NCBI RefSeq assembly: GCF_037076565.1
Contig: NZ_AP029028.1
Location: forward strand, 372,001 to 436,000
DNA from: Herbaspirillum sp. DW155
GTDB taxonomy: Bacteria > Pseudomonadota > Gammaproteobacteria > Burkholderiales > Burkholderiaceae_D
Length of the DNA stretch: 64,000 nt
Direction of reading: 5' to 3'
The notes beneath the pieces are model-generated. The model had not been told where the DNA came from and searched no databases. It saw nothing but the letters and a program-made list of their open reading frames with translations. Position 1 is the stretch's first letter; each line of letters begins with the position of its first letter. The position numbers were made by a program, and so were the translations under genes. Positions 1-8,433 of the stretch are shown piece after piece.

Positions 1-660
1 GCCCTGGCGCGTGCGCTGGTGATCGCACCGCCCGTGCTGCTGCTGGACGAGCCGCTGTCCAATCTCGATGCCAAGCTGCGCGAAGAGATGCAATTCGAAC
101 TGCGCGACATCCAGCGCAAGGTCGGCACCACCACCATCATGGTCACGCACGACCAGAGCGAAGCCATGTCCATCAGCGACCGCGTGGTGGTGATGGAAGC
201 CGGCCACATCACCCAGGTCGGCCGTCCCCTGAACGTATATGAACATCCGGCCAACCGCTTCATCTCCACCTTCGTGGGCAAGGCCAACCTGCTGGAAGGC
301 CAGGTGGTCCGCGCCGCAGGTGAACGTGCTGACATCGTCGTGGGCAATATGATGCTGTCGCTGGAAAGTGCCGACAGCGGCCTGCGCACCGGTGGCCGCG
401 TAGTGCTGGGTCTGCGTCCGGAAAAAATCCGCTGTACCGCGCCCGGTCAGGGCCGCTGCAATGGCGAAGTGGTGCGCCGCTTCTTCCTCGGCAGCCAATG
501 GATGTATGAGGTGGAGACACCGCTGGGCCCGCTCTCGGTCCTCTCGGCCAACGATGGCGTCGAGGCGCTGGAACAGGGCGCCGCTGTCGGCCTGGCATGG
601 AGCGACTACAGCCTGCGCCTGGTCTCCACCGCGCGCAGCGATGAAGGGGTGGCGGCATGA
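1..660 (+). CDS. ABC transporter ATP-binding protein, PotA-like (5' end outside window)
   Basis: C-terminal part of the ATPase that powers import by the permeases encoded immediately downstream; it would act at the cytoplasmic face of the inner membrane. The frame is open from base 1. It starts just after the ABC signature, then shows Walker B with the D-loop (LLLLDEPLSNLD) and the switch histidine (VTHDQSEAM). A C-terminal half of about 110 residues resembles the TOBE domain of polyamine/iron-type ATPases. Walker A and the signature motif lie upstream of the window. The stop overlaps the next start (ATGA, 657-660), so translation is probably coupled. The substrate cannot be read from the ATPase. 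Confidence 0.93.
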   Translation, partial: ALARALVIAPPVLLLDEPLSNLDAKLREEMQFELRDIQRKVGTTTIMVTHDQSEAMSISDRVVVMEAGHITQVGRPLNVYEHPANRFISTFVGKANLLEGQVVRAAGERADIVVGNMMLSLESADSGLRTGGRVVLGLRPEKIRCTAPGQGRCNGEVVRRFFLGSQWMYEVETPLGPLSVLSANDGVEALEQGAAVGLAWSDYSLRLVSTARSDEGVAA

Positions 661-1574
661 GCGCGGCCGGCACGACTTCCGTGGCCCCGCCCGTGGTGAG
701 TGCCGTCGAGAGCGGCAAGGCTCCCGGCCAGCGCAGCCTGCCCTGGCTGATGTCGGCCCCGGCCATCCTGCTGTGTACGGTGATGCTGTTGGTGCCGCTG
801 GTGCTGACCTTCGTGCTGTCCTTCAACGCCTATGATGCCGAGACCGGCCCCAAGGCCGGCACCTTCACGCTGGAGCACTACCAGGCCGTGCTGACCGATC
901 CGTATTACTACGGCATCTTCTGGCGCACGCTGTGGATCTCGGGCCTGGTCACGCTGATCTGCATCGTCGTCGGTGCGCCTGAGGCTTATATCCTCAACCG
1001 CATGCGCAAGCCCTGGCGCTCCATCATGCTGCTGGTGGTGCTGGCCCCGCTGATGATCTCGGTGGTGGTGCGCGCCTTCGGCTGGAGCATGCTGCTCGGT
1101 CCCGAAGGCCTCATCAACGGCACGCTGGTGGCGCTGGGCTTTGCCAGGGTCAAGCTGCTCTATACCGAAACGGCCATCGTCATTGCGCTGGTGCATGTGA
1201 TGCTGCCCTTCATGGTGATCCCGGTATGGACCTCGCTGCAGAAGCTCGATGGTGGTGTAGCCAATGCGGCGCTGTCGCTGGGTGCCTCGCCCATCACCGT
1301 GCTGCGCCGAATCGTGCTGCCGCAGATCATGCCCGGCATCCTCTCGGGCAGCCTGATCGTCTTCGGCCTGTCGGCCAGTTCCTTTGCCATTCCGGGTCTC
1401 TTGGGCGGACGGCGCCTGAAGATGATGGCCACCATCATCTATGACGAATACCTGCACGAACTGAACTGGCCCCTGGGCGCGGCCATCGCGTTGCTGCTGC
1501 TGGTGGCCAACCTGGTCATCATGCTGGGCTGGAACCGCATGATCGAACGCCGCTACAAGAAAGCGCTGGGCTGA
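657..1574 (+). CDS. ABC transporter permease, PotB-like
   Basis: First inner-membrane permease of a spermidine/putrescine-type importer, 305 aa. About six hydrophobic segments follow a polar N-terminus of about 25 residues. The cytoplasmic EAA loop, which docks on the ATPase, is visible about two thirds along (NAALSLGASPITVLRRIVLPQ). The start overlaps the ATPase stop, and three bases separate its stop from the next permease. Family assignment rests on size, the EAA loop and gene order. The real substrate may be an amino-acid derivative, given the oxidoreductase genes in the same operon. Confidence 0.93.
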   Translation: MSAAGTTSVAPPVVSAVESGKAPGQRSLPWLMSAPAILLCTVMLLVPLVLTFVLSFNAYDAETGPKAGTFTLEHYQAVLTDPYYYGIFWRTLWISGLVTLICIVVGAPEAYILNRMRKPWRSIMLLVVLAPLMISVVVRAFGWSMLLGPEGLINGTLVALGFARVKLLYTETAIVIALVHVMLPFMVIPVWTSLQKLDGGVANAALSLGASPITVLRRIVLPQIMPGILSGSLIVFGLSASSFAIPGLLGGRRLKMMATIIYDEYLHELNWPLGAAIALLLLVANLVIMLGWNRMIERRYKKALG

Positions 1575-1577
1575 ACC

Positions 1578-2372
1578 ATGAACAAGAACGGACCGATTGC
1601 ATTGTGCTTCAATGCGCTGGTGATCCTCTTCACGCTGGCCCCGATCCTGGTGGTGTGCGTGATCGCCTTCACCCCCGAAAACACGCTGACCATGAACGGG
1701 CCGGAATTCTCGCTGCGCTGGTTCAAGGCGGTGTTTGAATTCCCCGATTTCGTGACGTCCTTCTGGAACAGCCTCTGGCTGGCCCTGGCCGCCGCCACCA
1801 TCTCCACGGCGCTGGCCATTCCGGCGGCCATGGCGCTGGTGCGTTATCCGCATCGCTGGTCCGCTGCCTTGCAGGGCCTGTTCCTGTCGCCGCTGATCAT
1901 CCCGCACCTGGTGCTGGGCGTGGCCTTGCTGCAACTGTTCTCGGTGGTGGGTGGCACCGGCAGCTTCGGCTGGCTGGTGCTGGCGCACTCGCTGGTGGTG
2001 ACGCCTTACACCATGCGCCTGATCATGGCCGCGCTGGTCGGCTTCGACCGCAGTGCCGAGCAGGCCGCGCTGTCGCTGGGCGCCGCGCGTTCGACGGTGT
2101 TCCTGCGCATCACGCTGCCGATGATCCTGCCGGGCATCACCGGGGGCTGGCTGCTGGCCTTCATCAACAGCTTCGATGAAGTCACCATGTCCATCTTCGT
2201 GACCTCGCCCTCGACGGTGACGCTGCCGGTGCGCATGTACATGTATGCCACCGAGTCGATCGATCCGATGATGGCCGCGGTGTCGGCGCTGATGGTGGGC
2301 ATCACGGCGGTGGCGATGATCATCCTGGATCGCGTCTATGGTCTGGACCGCGTGCTGGTGGGGCGTTCATGA
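1578..2372 (+). CDS. ABC transporter permease, PotC-like
   Basis: Second permease of the importer, 264 aa, with about six membrane segments beginning almost at the N-terminus. Its EAA loop (EQAALSLGAARSTVFLRITLP) lies about 160 residues in. PotB/PotC-type importers use two different permeases, which matches the adjacent pair here. The stop overlaps the start of the following ferredoxin-like gene (ATGA, 2369-2372), linking transport and oxidation genes in one transcript. Confidence 0.93.
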   Translation: MNKNGPIALCFNALVILFTLAPILVVCVIAFTPENTLTMNGPEFSLRWFKAVFEFPDFVTSFWNSLWLALAAATISTALAIPAAMALVRYPHRWSAALQGLFLSPLIIPHLVLGVALLQLFSVVGGTGSFGWLVLAHSLVVTPYTMRLIMAALVGFDRSAEQAALSLGAARSTVFLRITLPMILPGITGGWLLAFINSFDEVTMSIFVTSPSTVTLPVRMYMYATESIDPMMAAVSALMVGITAVAMIILDRVYGLDRVLVGRS

Positions 2373-2683
2373 GCCAGAACCCGATGTCCGCAAACGCACA
2401 GCTGGTGCGGCTGGCCGAACGCGAGCGCGCCACGGTCAGCTTCACGCTCGATGGCCAGCCGGCCACGGCGCTGGAAGGCGATACGGTGCTGACCGCGGTG
2501 CTGACCAATACTTCCAGTCTGCGCCGCAATGAATTCAGCGGTCAGCCCCGCGCCGGTTTCTGCATGATGGGGGCCTGCCAGGATTGCTGGATCGCCACCG
2601 ACAGCGGCGAGCGCCTGCGTGCCTGTTCCACCTTCATCCGCGCCGGCATGCAATTGCGCAGCGGTGCAGGGGAGGCCGCATGA
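2369..2683 (+). CDS. (2Fe-2S)-binding small subunit of a heterotrimeric flavin dehydrogenase
   Basis: 104-aa ferredoxin-like protein of the HcnA / opine-oxidase / D-hydroxyproline dehydrogenase small-subunit type. Four cysteines are placed as expected for a plant-type [2Fe-2S] cluster: Cys65, Cys70, Cys73 and Cys86 (CMMGACQDC, then RAC). It would pass electrons between the two flavoproteins encoded next. It overlaps both neighbours by four bases. Small + FAD/BFD + DAO subunits in tight succession are the hallmark of this three-component family. The substrate is unknown. Confidence 0.88.
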   Translation: MSQNPMSANAQLVRLAERERATVSFTLDGQPATALEGDTVLTAVLTNTSSLRRNEFSGQPRAGFCMMGACQDCWIATDSGERLRACSTFIRAGMQLRSGAGEAA

Positions 2684-4131
2684 CGCGTCCCGCTCCCGTC
2701 ATCGTCGGTGCCGGCCCGGCCGGTGTGCGCGCGGCCCAGACGCTGCTGGCGCATGGTCTGCATCCGATTGTCATCGATGAAGCGGCGCAGGCCGGTGGTC
2801 AGATCTATCGCCAGCCGCCGCGCGGATTCCTGCGCAGCCGCAAGACACTTTACGGTTTCGAAGCCGGCCGGGCGCAATCGGTGCATGGCGCTTTTCAGGC
2901 ACTGCGCGAGGCCATCGATTACCGGCCCAACACCCTGGTCTGGAATGCCCAGCCGGGTTTGCTCGACCTGATGGACGGCATGGCGCAATCGGCCTCCACG
3001 CTGGATTGGGACGACATCATCGTGGCCACCGGTGCGACCGACCGCGTGTTGCCCTTCCCCGGCTGGACCACGCCCGGCGTCTACACGCTGGGCGGATCGC
3101 AGGTGGCGCTCAAGTTCCAGGGCTGCGCTATCGGCCGTTCGGTGGTGCTGGCCGGCAATGGGCCGCTGCTCTATCTGGTGGCCTATCAATATGCCAAGTC
3201 CGGTGCGCATGTGGCCGCCGTGCTCGACAGCAGCAGCCTGGCCGACCGCATCGCCGCGCTGCCGGCCATGCTGGGCCAGCCGGCCTTGCTGGCCAAGGGC
3301 ATCTACTATCTCGCCTGGCTCAAGCTGCACGGCGTACCAGTGCATACCCACGCCCAGGTGCAGCGTGTGGAAGGTGATGCCCGTGTGCATGCGCTGGTCT
3401 GGCGTCGCGAGAATCTGGCACGCGCGGGTGGTAAGCCGGGCCTTGAGCAGCGCATTGAATGCGATGCCGTCGGCTTCGGTTATGCACTGCGTTCTGAGAC
3501 GCAACTGGCCGATCTGCTGGGCTGCCGTTTCCAGTTCGATGCCCTGCAGCGGGCACATCTGCCGGTGCGCGACCGGAGTACCCGCAGCAGCGTGCCGGGT
3601 GTCTATCTCGCGGGTGACGGCGCCGGCATCATGGGCGCGGATGCGGCTGAACTGGCCGGTGAACGCGCCGCGCTGGCGCTGCTGCAGGATCGCGGCATCA
3701 CCGTCGATGCGGCCCGGGTGGCGCAGATCGAAGGCGCGCTGGCACGCATCGGCGCTTTCCGTCTCGGACTGGAACGCGCCTTCCCCTTCCCCGAACGTTG
3801 GGCGGCGACCGCATCGGACGATCTGGTGATCTGCCGCTGCGAGAACATCCGCGCCGGTGAATTGCGCGCTGCCGTACGCGAGCAAGGCGCGGCGGAAATG
3901 AACCGGCTCAAGGCGCTCACGCGCGTGGGCATGGGTCGTTGCCAGGGCCGCATGTGTGGCGCAGCGGCCGCCGAAATCCTGGCGCATGCCGCCGGCCTGC
4001 CGGTGCAGGAAGTCGGACGCCTGCGCGGCCAGGCGCCGATCAAGCCGATTCCATTGGGCATGCATGTGCCGGCGCCCGAGCCGGTCGCGGCGCGCGTGAT
4101 CGCGCTGCATGCGCAGGAGGATGCCTCATGA
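2680..4131 (+). CDS. FAD/NAD(P)-binding oxidoreductase with C-terminal BFD [2Fe-2S] domain (HcnB-like)
   Basis: 483-aa large subunit of the dehydrogenase. The N-terminus has a dinucleotide-binding motif (VIVGAGPAGVRAAQ, residues 8-21) and a pyridine-nucleotide-disulfide oxidoreductase fold follows. The C-terminus carries a bacterioferritin-associated-ferredoxin-like cluster site with Cys385, Cys387, Cys421 and Cys426. This architecture is typical of HcnB, opine oxidase A and the alpha subunit of D-hydroxyproline dehydrogenase. The ATG at 2680 overlaps the previous stop (ATGA). An in-frame upstream extension to 2584 exists but would overlap the ferredoxin gene heavily, so it is rejected. Confidence 0.9.
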   Translation: MTRPAPVIVGAGPAGVRAAQTLLAHGLHPIVIDEAAQAGGQIYRQPPRGFLRSRKTLYGFEAGRAQSVHGAFQALREAIDYRPNTLVWNAQPGLLDLMDGMAQSASTLDWDDIIVATGATDRVLPFPGWTTPGVYTLGGSQVALKFQGCAIGRSVVLAGNGPLLYLVAYQYAKSGAHVAAVLDSSSLADRIAALPAMLGQPALLAKGIYYLAWLKLHGVPVHTHAQVQRVEGDARVHALVWRRENLARAGGKPGLEQRIECDAVGFGYALRSETQLADLLGCRFQFDALQRAHLPVRDRSTRSSVPGVYLAGDGAGIMGADAAELAGERAALALLQDRGITVDAARVAQIEGALARIGAFRLGLERAFPFPERWAATASDDLVICRCENIRAGELRAAVREQGAAEMNRLKALTRVGMGRCQGRMCGAAAAEILAHAAGLPVQEVGRLRGQAPIKPIPLGMHVPAPEPVAARVIALHAQEDAS

Positions 4132-5300
4132 AGCGCCTTGACACCGAAGTCCTCATCATCGGCGGCGGCATCGTCGGTGCGTCTGCTGCGCTGGTGCTGG
4201 CCAAGGCCGGACGTCGCGTGACCGTGCTGGAACGCGACCTGTGTGGTGCGCGCTCCAGCGGCATCAACTATGGCGGCGTGCGCCGCCAGGGGCGGCCCGA
4301 GGTACAGCTGCCGTTGTCGCAACGAGCGCATGAGATATGGGGAAATCTGCAGTCACTGATCGGCACGACCGGTGAATACGAACGCAGCGGCCACTTCAAA
4401 CTGGCCCGTAGCGAAGCTGACATGCAGTCGTTGATCGCCTATGCCGAACTGAGCCGCCCCTATGGTCTGGGCATCGAACTCATCAGCGGCGAACGCCTGC
4501 GCCAGCAGTGTCCCTGGCTGGGCGGCGCGGCGGTCGGCGGCTCGCTGTGTCCGGAAGACGGTCAGGCCAATCCGCGCCTGGTCTCGCCGGCCTTTGCGCG
4601 TGCGGCCGCAGCGGCGGGCACCACCCTCATCGAACGCTGCGAAGTCCTGCAGGTGGGCCACGATGGCCGCGACTTCGTGGCCGAAGCGCGGCAGGGTGAC
4701 GACACACTGCAGGTGCGCGCGGAAGTGCTCATCAATTGCGCCGGCGCCTGGGCCAATCGCGTGGCACAAGCCTTTGGCGAAACCGTGCCCCTGACCAGCG
4801 GCCATCCCAGCATGGTGGTGACCGAGCCGATTGCCCACTTCCTGCCCTGGAGCCTGGGCGTGGAGGGCGGTTCCATCTATTGCCGCCAGGTGGCGCGCGG
4901 CAACGTGGTGCTGGGCGGCGGACGCGGCTACGTGCTCGACGAGCAGCGCGCACGCGCTTCGCACGATTCCATCCTGGGTCTGTTGCCGCAGGCGGCGGCC
5001 TTGCTGCCGGCGCTGCGCCACGTGCATATCATCCGCACCTGGAGCGGCGTGGAAGGCTATCTGCCGGACCAGCATCCGGTGATCGGCCCCAGCACCACCC
5101 AACTGGGCCTGCTGCACGGCTTCGGCTTCTGCGGTGCCGGCTTCCAGATCGGCCCCGCCGCGGGTGAAGCACTGGCCGAGCTGGTGCTGCACGGGCGCAG
5201 CACGATTGCGCTGGATGCCTTCTCCATTGGCCGCTTCCTCCCGGCAGGCGCCGATGCTCCCGACCTGTTGTCCTCTCACGCTGAAAGGAAGATCTCATGA
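4128..5300 (+). CDS. FAD-dependent DAO-family oxidoreductase (HcnC / opine oxidase B-like)
   Basis: 390-aa flavoprotein of the glycine / D-amino-acid oxidase (DadA-like) superfamily, the likely substrate-oxidising subunit. The N-terminal FAD motif is VLIIGGGIVGASAA (residues 8-21), and the C-terminal FAD/substrate region ends in GFCGAGFQIGPAAGEALA. It overlaps the previous gene by four bases and the binding-protein gene that follows by four bases. Known relatives oxidise glycine, D-amino acids, opines or hydroxyproline. An amino-acid-like or amine substrate delivered by the co-encoded importer is therefore an inference. Confidence 0.9.
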   Translation: MKRLDTEVLIIGGGIVGASAALVLAKAGRRVTVLERDLCGARSSGINYGGVRRQGRPEVQLPLSQRAHEIWGNLQSLIGTTGEYERSGHFKLARSEADMQSLIAYAELSRPYGLGIELISGERLRQQCPWLGGAAVGGSLCPEDGQANPRLVSPAFARAAAAAGTTLIERCEVLQVGHDGRDFVAEARQGDDTLQVRAEVLINCAGAWANRVAQAFGETVPLTSGHPSMVVTEPIAHFLPWSLGVEGGSIYCRQVARGNVVLGGGRGYVLDEQRARASHDSILGLLPQAAALLPALRHVHIIRTWSGVEGYLPDQHPVIGPSTTQLGLLHGFGFCGAGFQIGPAAGEALAELVLHGRSTIALDAFSIGRFLPAGADAPDLLSSHAERKIS

Positions 5301-6346
5301 CGTCGCTTTCCCGCACCGCTGCTCTCGGACTGTTGCTGACCGCCGCCACCGTCGGCTTGCAGGTGCAGGCGCAGACCCGCACGCTGTATGTCGGCATGAA
5401 CGGCGGCAGCATGGAGAAGACTTTTACGCAGGCGGTATTTGCTCCCTTCGAGCAGAAGCACAACGTCAAGATTGCCGTGGTGCCGGGCGGCTCGGCCGAC
5501 ATCCTGGCCAAGGCCCAGGCGGCCAGGGACAAGCCGCAGATGCACCTGATGTTCCTGGACGATGGCGTCATGGTTCGCGCGGTCGGCATGGGCCTGTGCG
5601 AGAAGCAGAAGCCCAATCCCAACCTCGCCAACCTGCTGCCGGTGGCGCACATCAAGGATGACATGGCCACCGGGGTGACCATCAGCGTCACCGGCCTGGC
5701 CTACAACACCAAGGTCTACGCCGAGAAGGGCTGGGCGCCGCCGACCTCCTGGCTGGACCTGGCCGATCCCAAGCTCAAGGGGCGCGTGGTGTTCCAGTCG
5801 CTGCCCTCGTCCACGTTCGGCCTGCACGCCTTCCTCGCTTTCAACCAGATCAAGGGCGGCACCGATGGCAATGTCGATGCCGCCTTCAAGGCCTGGCCCT
5901 CCACCATCGGCCCCAATGTGCTGGAGTACATCTCCAACTCCGCCAAGATTTCCGAGATGGCGCAGACCGGCGAGGCCGCGCTGTTCCCTTACACGCCCAC
6001 GCTCTCCACGCTGCTCAAGAGCAAGGGCGTGCCGGTGGAATACGTGCAGCCCAAGGAAGGCGCCATCGTGCTGATGGTGGCGCAGTGCGTGATCGCCAAC
6101 AACAGCGAACCGCAACTGGCGCAGGAGCTGGCGGCCTATCTGCTCTCGCCGCAGGCCCAGGCGCTGGCGCTGGAAAACGGCAACTACAACCCGACCAATA
6201 CCAAGGTCCAGGTCACTGGCGCAGCGGCGGCCGAGCAGGCGCGCATGAATGGCTTCGTCAAAGCGGCACGGGCGGTGGACTGGGATGAGATCAACAAGAA
6301 CCGTGCGGTCTGGAATACACGCTGGAGCCGCACCATCGAACGCTGA
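5297..6346 (+). CDS. periplasmic substrate-binding protein, PotD-like
   Basis: 349 aa with a Sec signal peptide (hydrophobic run about residues 8-24, likely cleavage after VQAQ). The mature part looks like the extracellular solute-binding protein family that contains PotD/PotF and 2-aminoethylphosphonate- or iron-binding proteins. It would capture the substrate and hand it to the two permeases at the start of the operon. As the last gene before a clear terminator, it closes a seven-gene unit. Placing the binding protein after the oxidoreductase genes indicates that uptake and oxidation are co-regulated. Confidence 0.92.
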   Translation: MTSLSRTAALGLLLTAATVGLQVQAQTRTLYVGMNGGSMEKTFTQAVFAPFEQKHNVKIAVVPGGSADILAKAQAARDKPQMHLMFLDDGVMVRAVGMGLCEKQKPNPNLANLLPVAHIKDDMATGVTISVTGLAYNTKVYAEKGWAPPTSWLDLADPKLKGRVVFQSLPSSTFGLHAFLAFNQIKGGTDGNVDAAFKAWPSTIGPNVLEYISNSAKISEMAQTGEAALFPYTPTLSTLLKSKGVPVEYVQPKEGAIVLMVAQCVIANNSEPQLAQELAAYLLSPQAQALALENGNYNPTNTKVQVTGAAAAEQARMNGFVKAARAVDWDEINKNRAVWNTRWSRTIER

Positions 6347-6402
6347 GCCAGGCGAAAAGCGTAAATGATTTAGCTGATTTGCAAGACCTCTGGTAGTTTT
6401 TG

Positions 6403-6429
6403 CGCCGCCTTCGAGGTGGCGTTTTTTTT
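6403..6429 (+). terminator. Rho-independent terminator of the ABC/oxidoreductase operon
   Basis: An 8-bp stem (one G-U pair) with a TCG loop at 6403-6420, followed by eight T (6422-6429), 57 bases past the binding-protein stop. Confidence 0.85.
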
Positions 6430-6460
6430 GGTCCCGGATTTCCGCCGCGCCCGCCGTGGA

Positions 6461-6490
6461 TTGGCGGAAAGTGCATATTGCGCGTATAAT
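6461..6490 (+). promoter_or_regulatory. Sigma-70-type promoter for infA with long leader
   Basis: TTGGCG at 6461-6466, an 18-bp spacer, then a perfect TATAAT at 6485-6490. Transcription would begin near 6497, giving a leader of about 260 nt before the infA ATG at 6758. The 411-bp gap between the operon and infA holds the terminator, this promoter and the leader. No other gene is seen there. Confidence 0.7.
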
Positions 6491-6757
6491 AACGCGATCG
6501 CTCAAGAACAGAGCGGAAATCCTGATCCCCACGCGCCTTGTCGACCCTGCACCTTGCAATCCGCGTGATTCGCATCTTCATCCGCTTCCCCGAGTAAAGA
6601 ACCTGCGCTGCCGGCTTCGCCGCCAGTGTGTTCGACCGTCCTCCGACCTTAACGCTCCCGGCCTCCACTTGGCGTGGCCAGTCGTCAAAGCCAGAGATTG
6701 CAAATCCCCGAGCCCTTCCTCTGTCGAGGTCGCGCGCTCACGCACAAGAAAGAGAAA

Positions 6758-7021
6758 ATGGCAAAAGAAGAACTGATCGAAATGCAAGGACAAGTTTCCG
6801 AAGTCCTCCCCGACTCGCGCTTTCGCGTCGCACTGGACAACGGCCATTCGCTGATCGCCTACACGGCCGGTCGCATGAAGAAAAATTTCATCAAGATCCT
6901 GGCGGGTGACAAGGTGACGCTGGAGTTGTCTCCCTATGACCTGAACAAGGGCCGCATCATCTTCCGTCACCTGGAACAGCGCGGCCCCAGCGGTCCCCGT
7001 CCGGGCTTCCGTCGCCGCTGA
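6758..7021 (+). CDS. infA: translation initiation factor IF-1
   Basis: 87-aa S1/OB-fold protein ([11 protein letters not shown]...) that binds the ribosomal A site during initiation. It is longer than the canonical 72-residue IF-1, with a C-terminal Arg/Pro/Gly-rich tail ([12 protein letters not shown]). Betaproteobacteria commonly carry this longer second IF-1 outside the ribosomal-protein operon. The ATG at 6758 is preceded by AGAGAA. An in-frame upstream extension to 6674 lacks family similarity. Confidence 0.95.
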   Translation: MAKEELIEMQGQVSEVLPDSRFRVALDNGHSLIAYTAGRMKKNFIKILAGDKVTLELSPYDLNKGRIIFRHLEQRGPSGPRPGFRRR

Positions 7022-7097
7022 CATCGCGGGCCCCTCGGCCCGTCTGTCCAGGGCGAGAACCTGGCCCCCGTGATCGGTTTTGCGAAAGAAAAAGAAT

Positions 7098-7355
7098 ATG
7101 CAAGCTCCGTTCATCCATCAGGAGCACTACAAGGGCTTTCACATTTCGCTGCGCTGTAGCGGCGTGCGTGATCTGTGGGAGGTCAGCGAGGTGCACATTG
7201 CCCACGGCAGCGGGCTGGTGCCACCGCTGTTTCCACGCCGGCATTTGCCGGGCCGTTCCGCCAGCGCTGTGCTCGCCGTCGAGCGCGGGATGGCTTGGGC
7301 CAGGGCGGTGATCGATAATCTTGATCCGGCGCTGGATGAGGATTGGCTGGCATGA
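7098..7355 (+). CDS. small hypothetical protein
   Basis: 85 aa, not recognised. The start is taken at ATG 7098, preceded by a purine-rich GAAAGAAAAAGAA; an in-frame TTG at 7080 is an alternative. The protein is soluble, rich in His and Trp in its first half (HQEHYKGFHISL, LWEVSEVHI), and ends acidic (DPALDEDWLA). No signal peptide or membrane segment is seen. It follows infA in the same direction and could share its transcript. Confidence 0.6.
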   Translation: MQAPFIHQEHYKGFHISLRCSGVRDLWEVSEVHIAHGSGLVPPLFPRRHLPGRSASAVLAVERGMAWARAVIDNLDPALDEDWLA

Positions 7356-7408
7356 GGCCGGCCTGTGCCAGCCCTGCCGTCCCCGGTCGTGATCCTTCCT
7401 GGGGCAGC

Positions 7409-7771
7409 CTAGCGGCTGCGCCCGCTATCAGCCGCCTTGATCAGGCATTGCGATACCTTGGCCAGATGTTGCTGGGCTGCCTCGGTCAGGTTGATCTGCT
7501 TGCGCCTGCCGTCTTCGGTCTCGGACAGGGCAATCCATCCTTTTGCCACCAGTGACTTCAGTCGCAGGTGAACGGTCACCGGCGAGCCCAGCGAGGCATC
7601 GCCGGTCACATCGGTCACCGACAAGCTGGCATCGGTATGCAGTGCCCTGGTGATATGGTCGAAGACCTTCTTTTCCAGCGGCTCCAGCGAGGGCAGGTCG
7701 CGAATCGATTCGATGAGTTCGAGAAAACGCACGTAGATATCCATGTGCCGTTTTCGCTTGTTAGCACCCAT
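7409..7771 (-). CDS. winged-helix (MarR-like) transcriptional regulator
   Basis: 120 aa. A helical N-terminus is followed by a winged-helix core in the middle: SVTDVTGDASLGSPVTVHLRLKSL looks like the recognition region, and GWIALSETEDGRRKQINLT looks like the wing. This places it with short MarR-type regulators. The start at 7771 has AGGG seven bases upstream. It is divergent from the membrane-protein gene at 7855 with only 83 bp between starts, so it may control that promoter. Its ligand is unknown. Confidence 0.7.
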   Translation of the reverse strand: MGANKRKRHMDIYVRFLELIESIRDLPSLEPLEKKVFDHITRALHTDASLSVTDVTGDASLGSPVTVHLRLKSLVAKGWIALSETEDGRRKQINLTEAAQQHLAKVSQCLIKAADSGRSR

Positions 7772-7854
7772 AATGATCCCTCTGCAGATAGAGCGTGTAT
7801 TCTACCGCTCCACTACCGCTGCAGCATCCATATCAAGGGGTGATCTTTCAGGTC

Positions 7855-8433
7855 ATGAATACCACAAGCTTTCGTAGCTTCGGTCTAGGCGTAATGTTGT
7901 CGGCATTCCTGTTCCTCACCGCGCTGCTGGCCAATGAGCTCATCTTTCCCGGTCTGGCCTTCATTACCGGAGTCAACTGGATCTACCTGCCGGCCGGCAT
8001 CAGGCTGCTTTGCACGCTGCTCTTTGCCGAAGCCGGCGCGGTCGGCTTGTTCATCGCATCCTGGTTGGCGTGTTTCCTGTATTTCTTTCCCGACGATCTC
8101 ATCCGCTCGGTCGCCGGCGCGGTGATTGCGGCATTGGCTCCCTATCTTTCCTATCTTTTCGTGGAGCGCCGATACGGACTGGCCACTTCCCTCAAGGGTT
8201 TGTCCGGCTTGCGTCTGCTCACTGCCGCCGTACTCTATGCCTTTGCCGGCAGCAGCCTGCACCACTTCTGGTTCTGGCTGAGCCGGGACGGACATGCCTC
8301 GCCGGAGAGCTGGTGCGTCATGTTCATTGGCGACCTGAGCGGCACCCTCATCGTCCTCTATTTCTGTCGATTGCTGATCGCCTTGTTCAGGCGCGTCCCG
8401 GGGGCTGAGCGCGGCCGTCCGAAAGGCTATTGA
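7855..8433 (+). CDS. multi-pass membrane protein, MASE1-like
   Basis: 192 aa with about five to six hydrophobic segments and no catalytic domain. The pattern, including the WIYLPAGIRLL stretch after the first membrane segment, recalls the MASE1-type integral membrane sensor region seen at the N-terminus of many diguanylate cyclases and kinases. Here it stands alone. The ATG at 7855 is preferred because it directly precedes the first hydrophobic helix; an in-frame upstream extension to 7795 overlaps the divergent promoter region. Function unknown. Confidence 0.65.
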   Translation: MNTTSFRSFGLGVMLSAFLFLTALLANELIFPGLAFITGVNWIYLPAGIRLLCTLLFAEAGAVGLFIASWLACFLYFFPDDLIRSVAGAVIAALAPYLSYLFVERRYGLATSLKGLSGLRLLTAAVLYAFAGSSLHHFWFWLSRDGHASPESWCVMFIGDLSGTLIVLYFCRLLIALFRRVPGAERGRPKGY

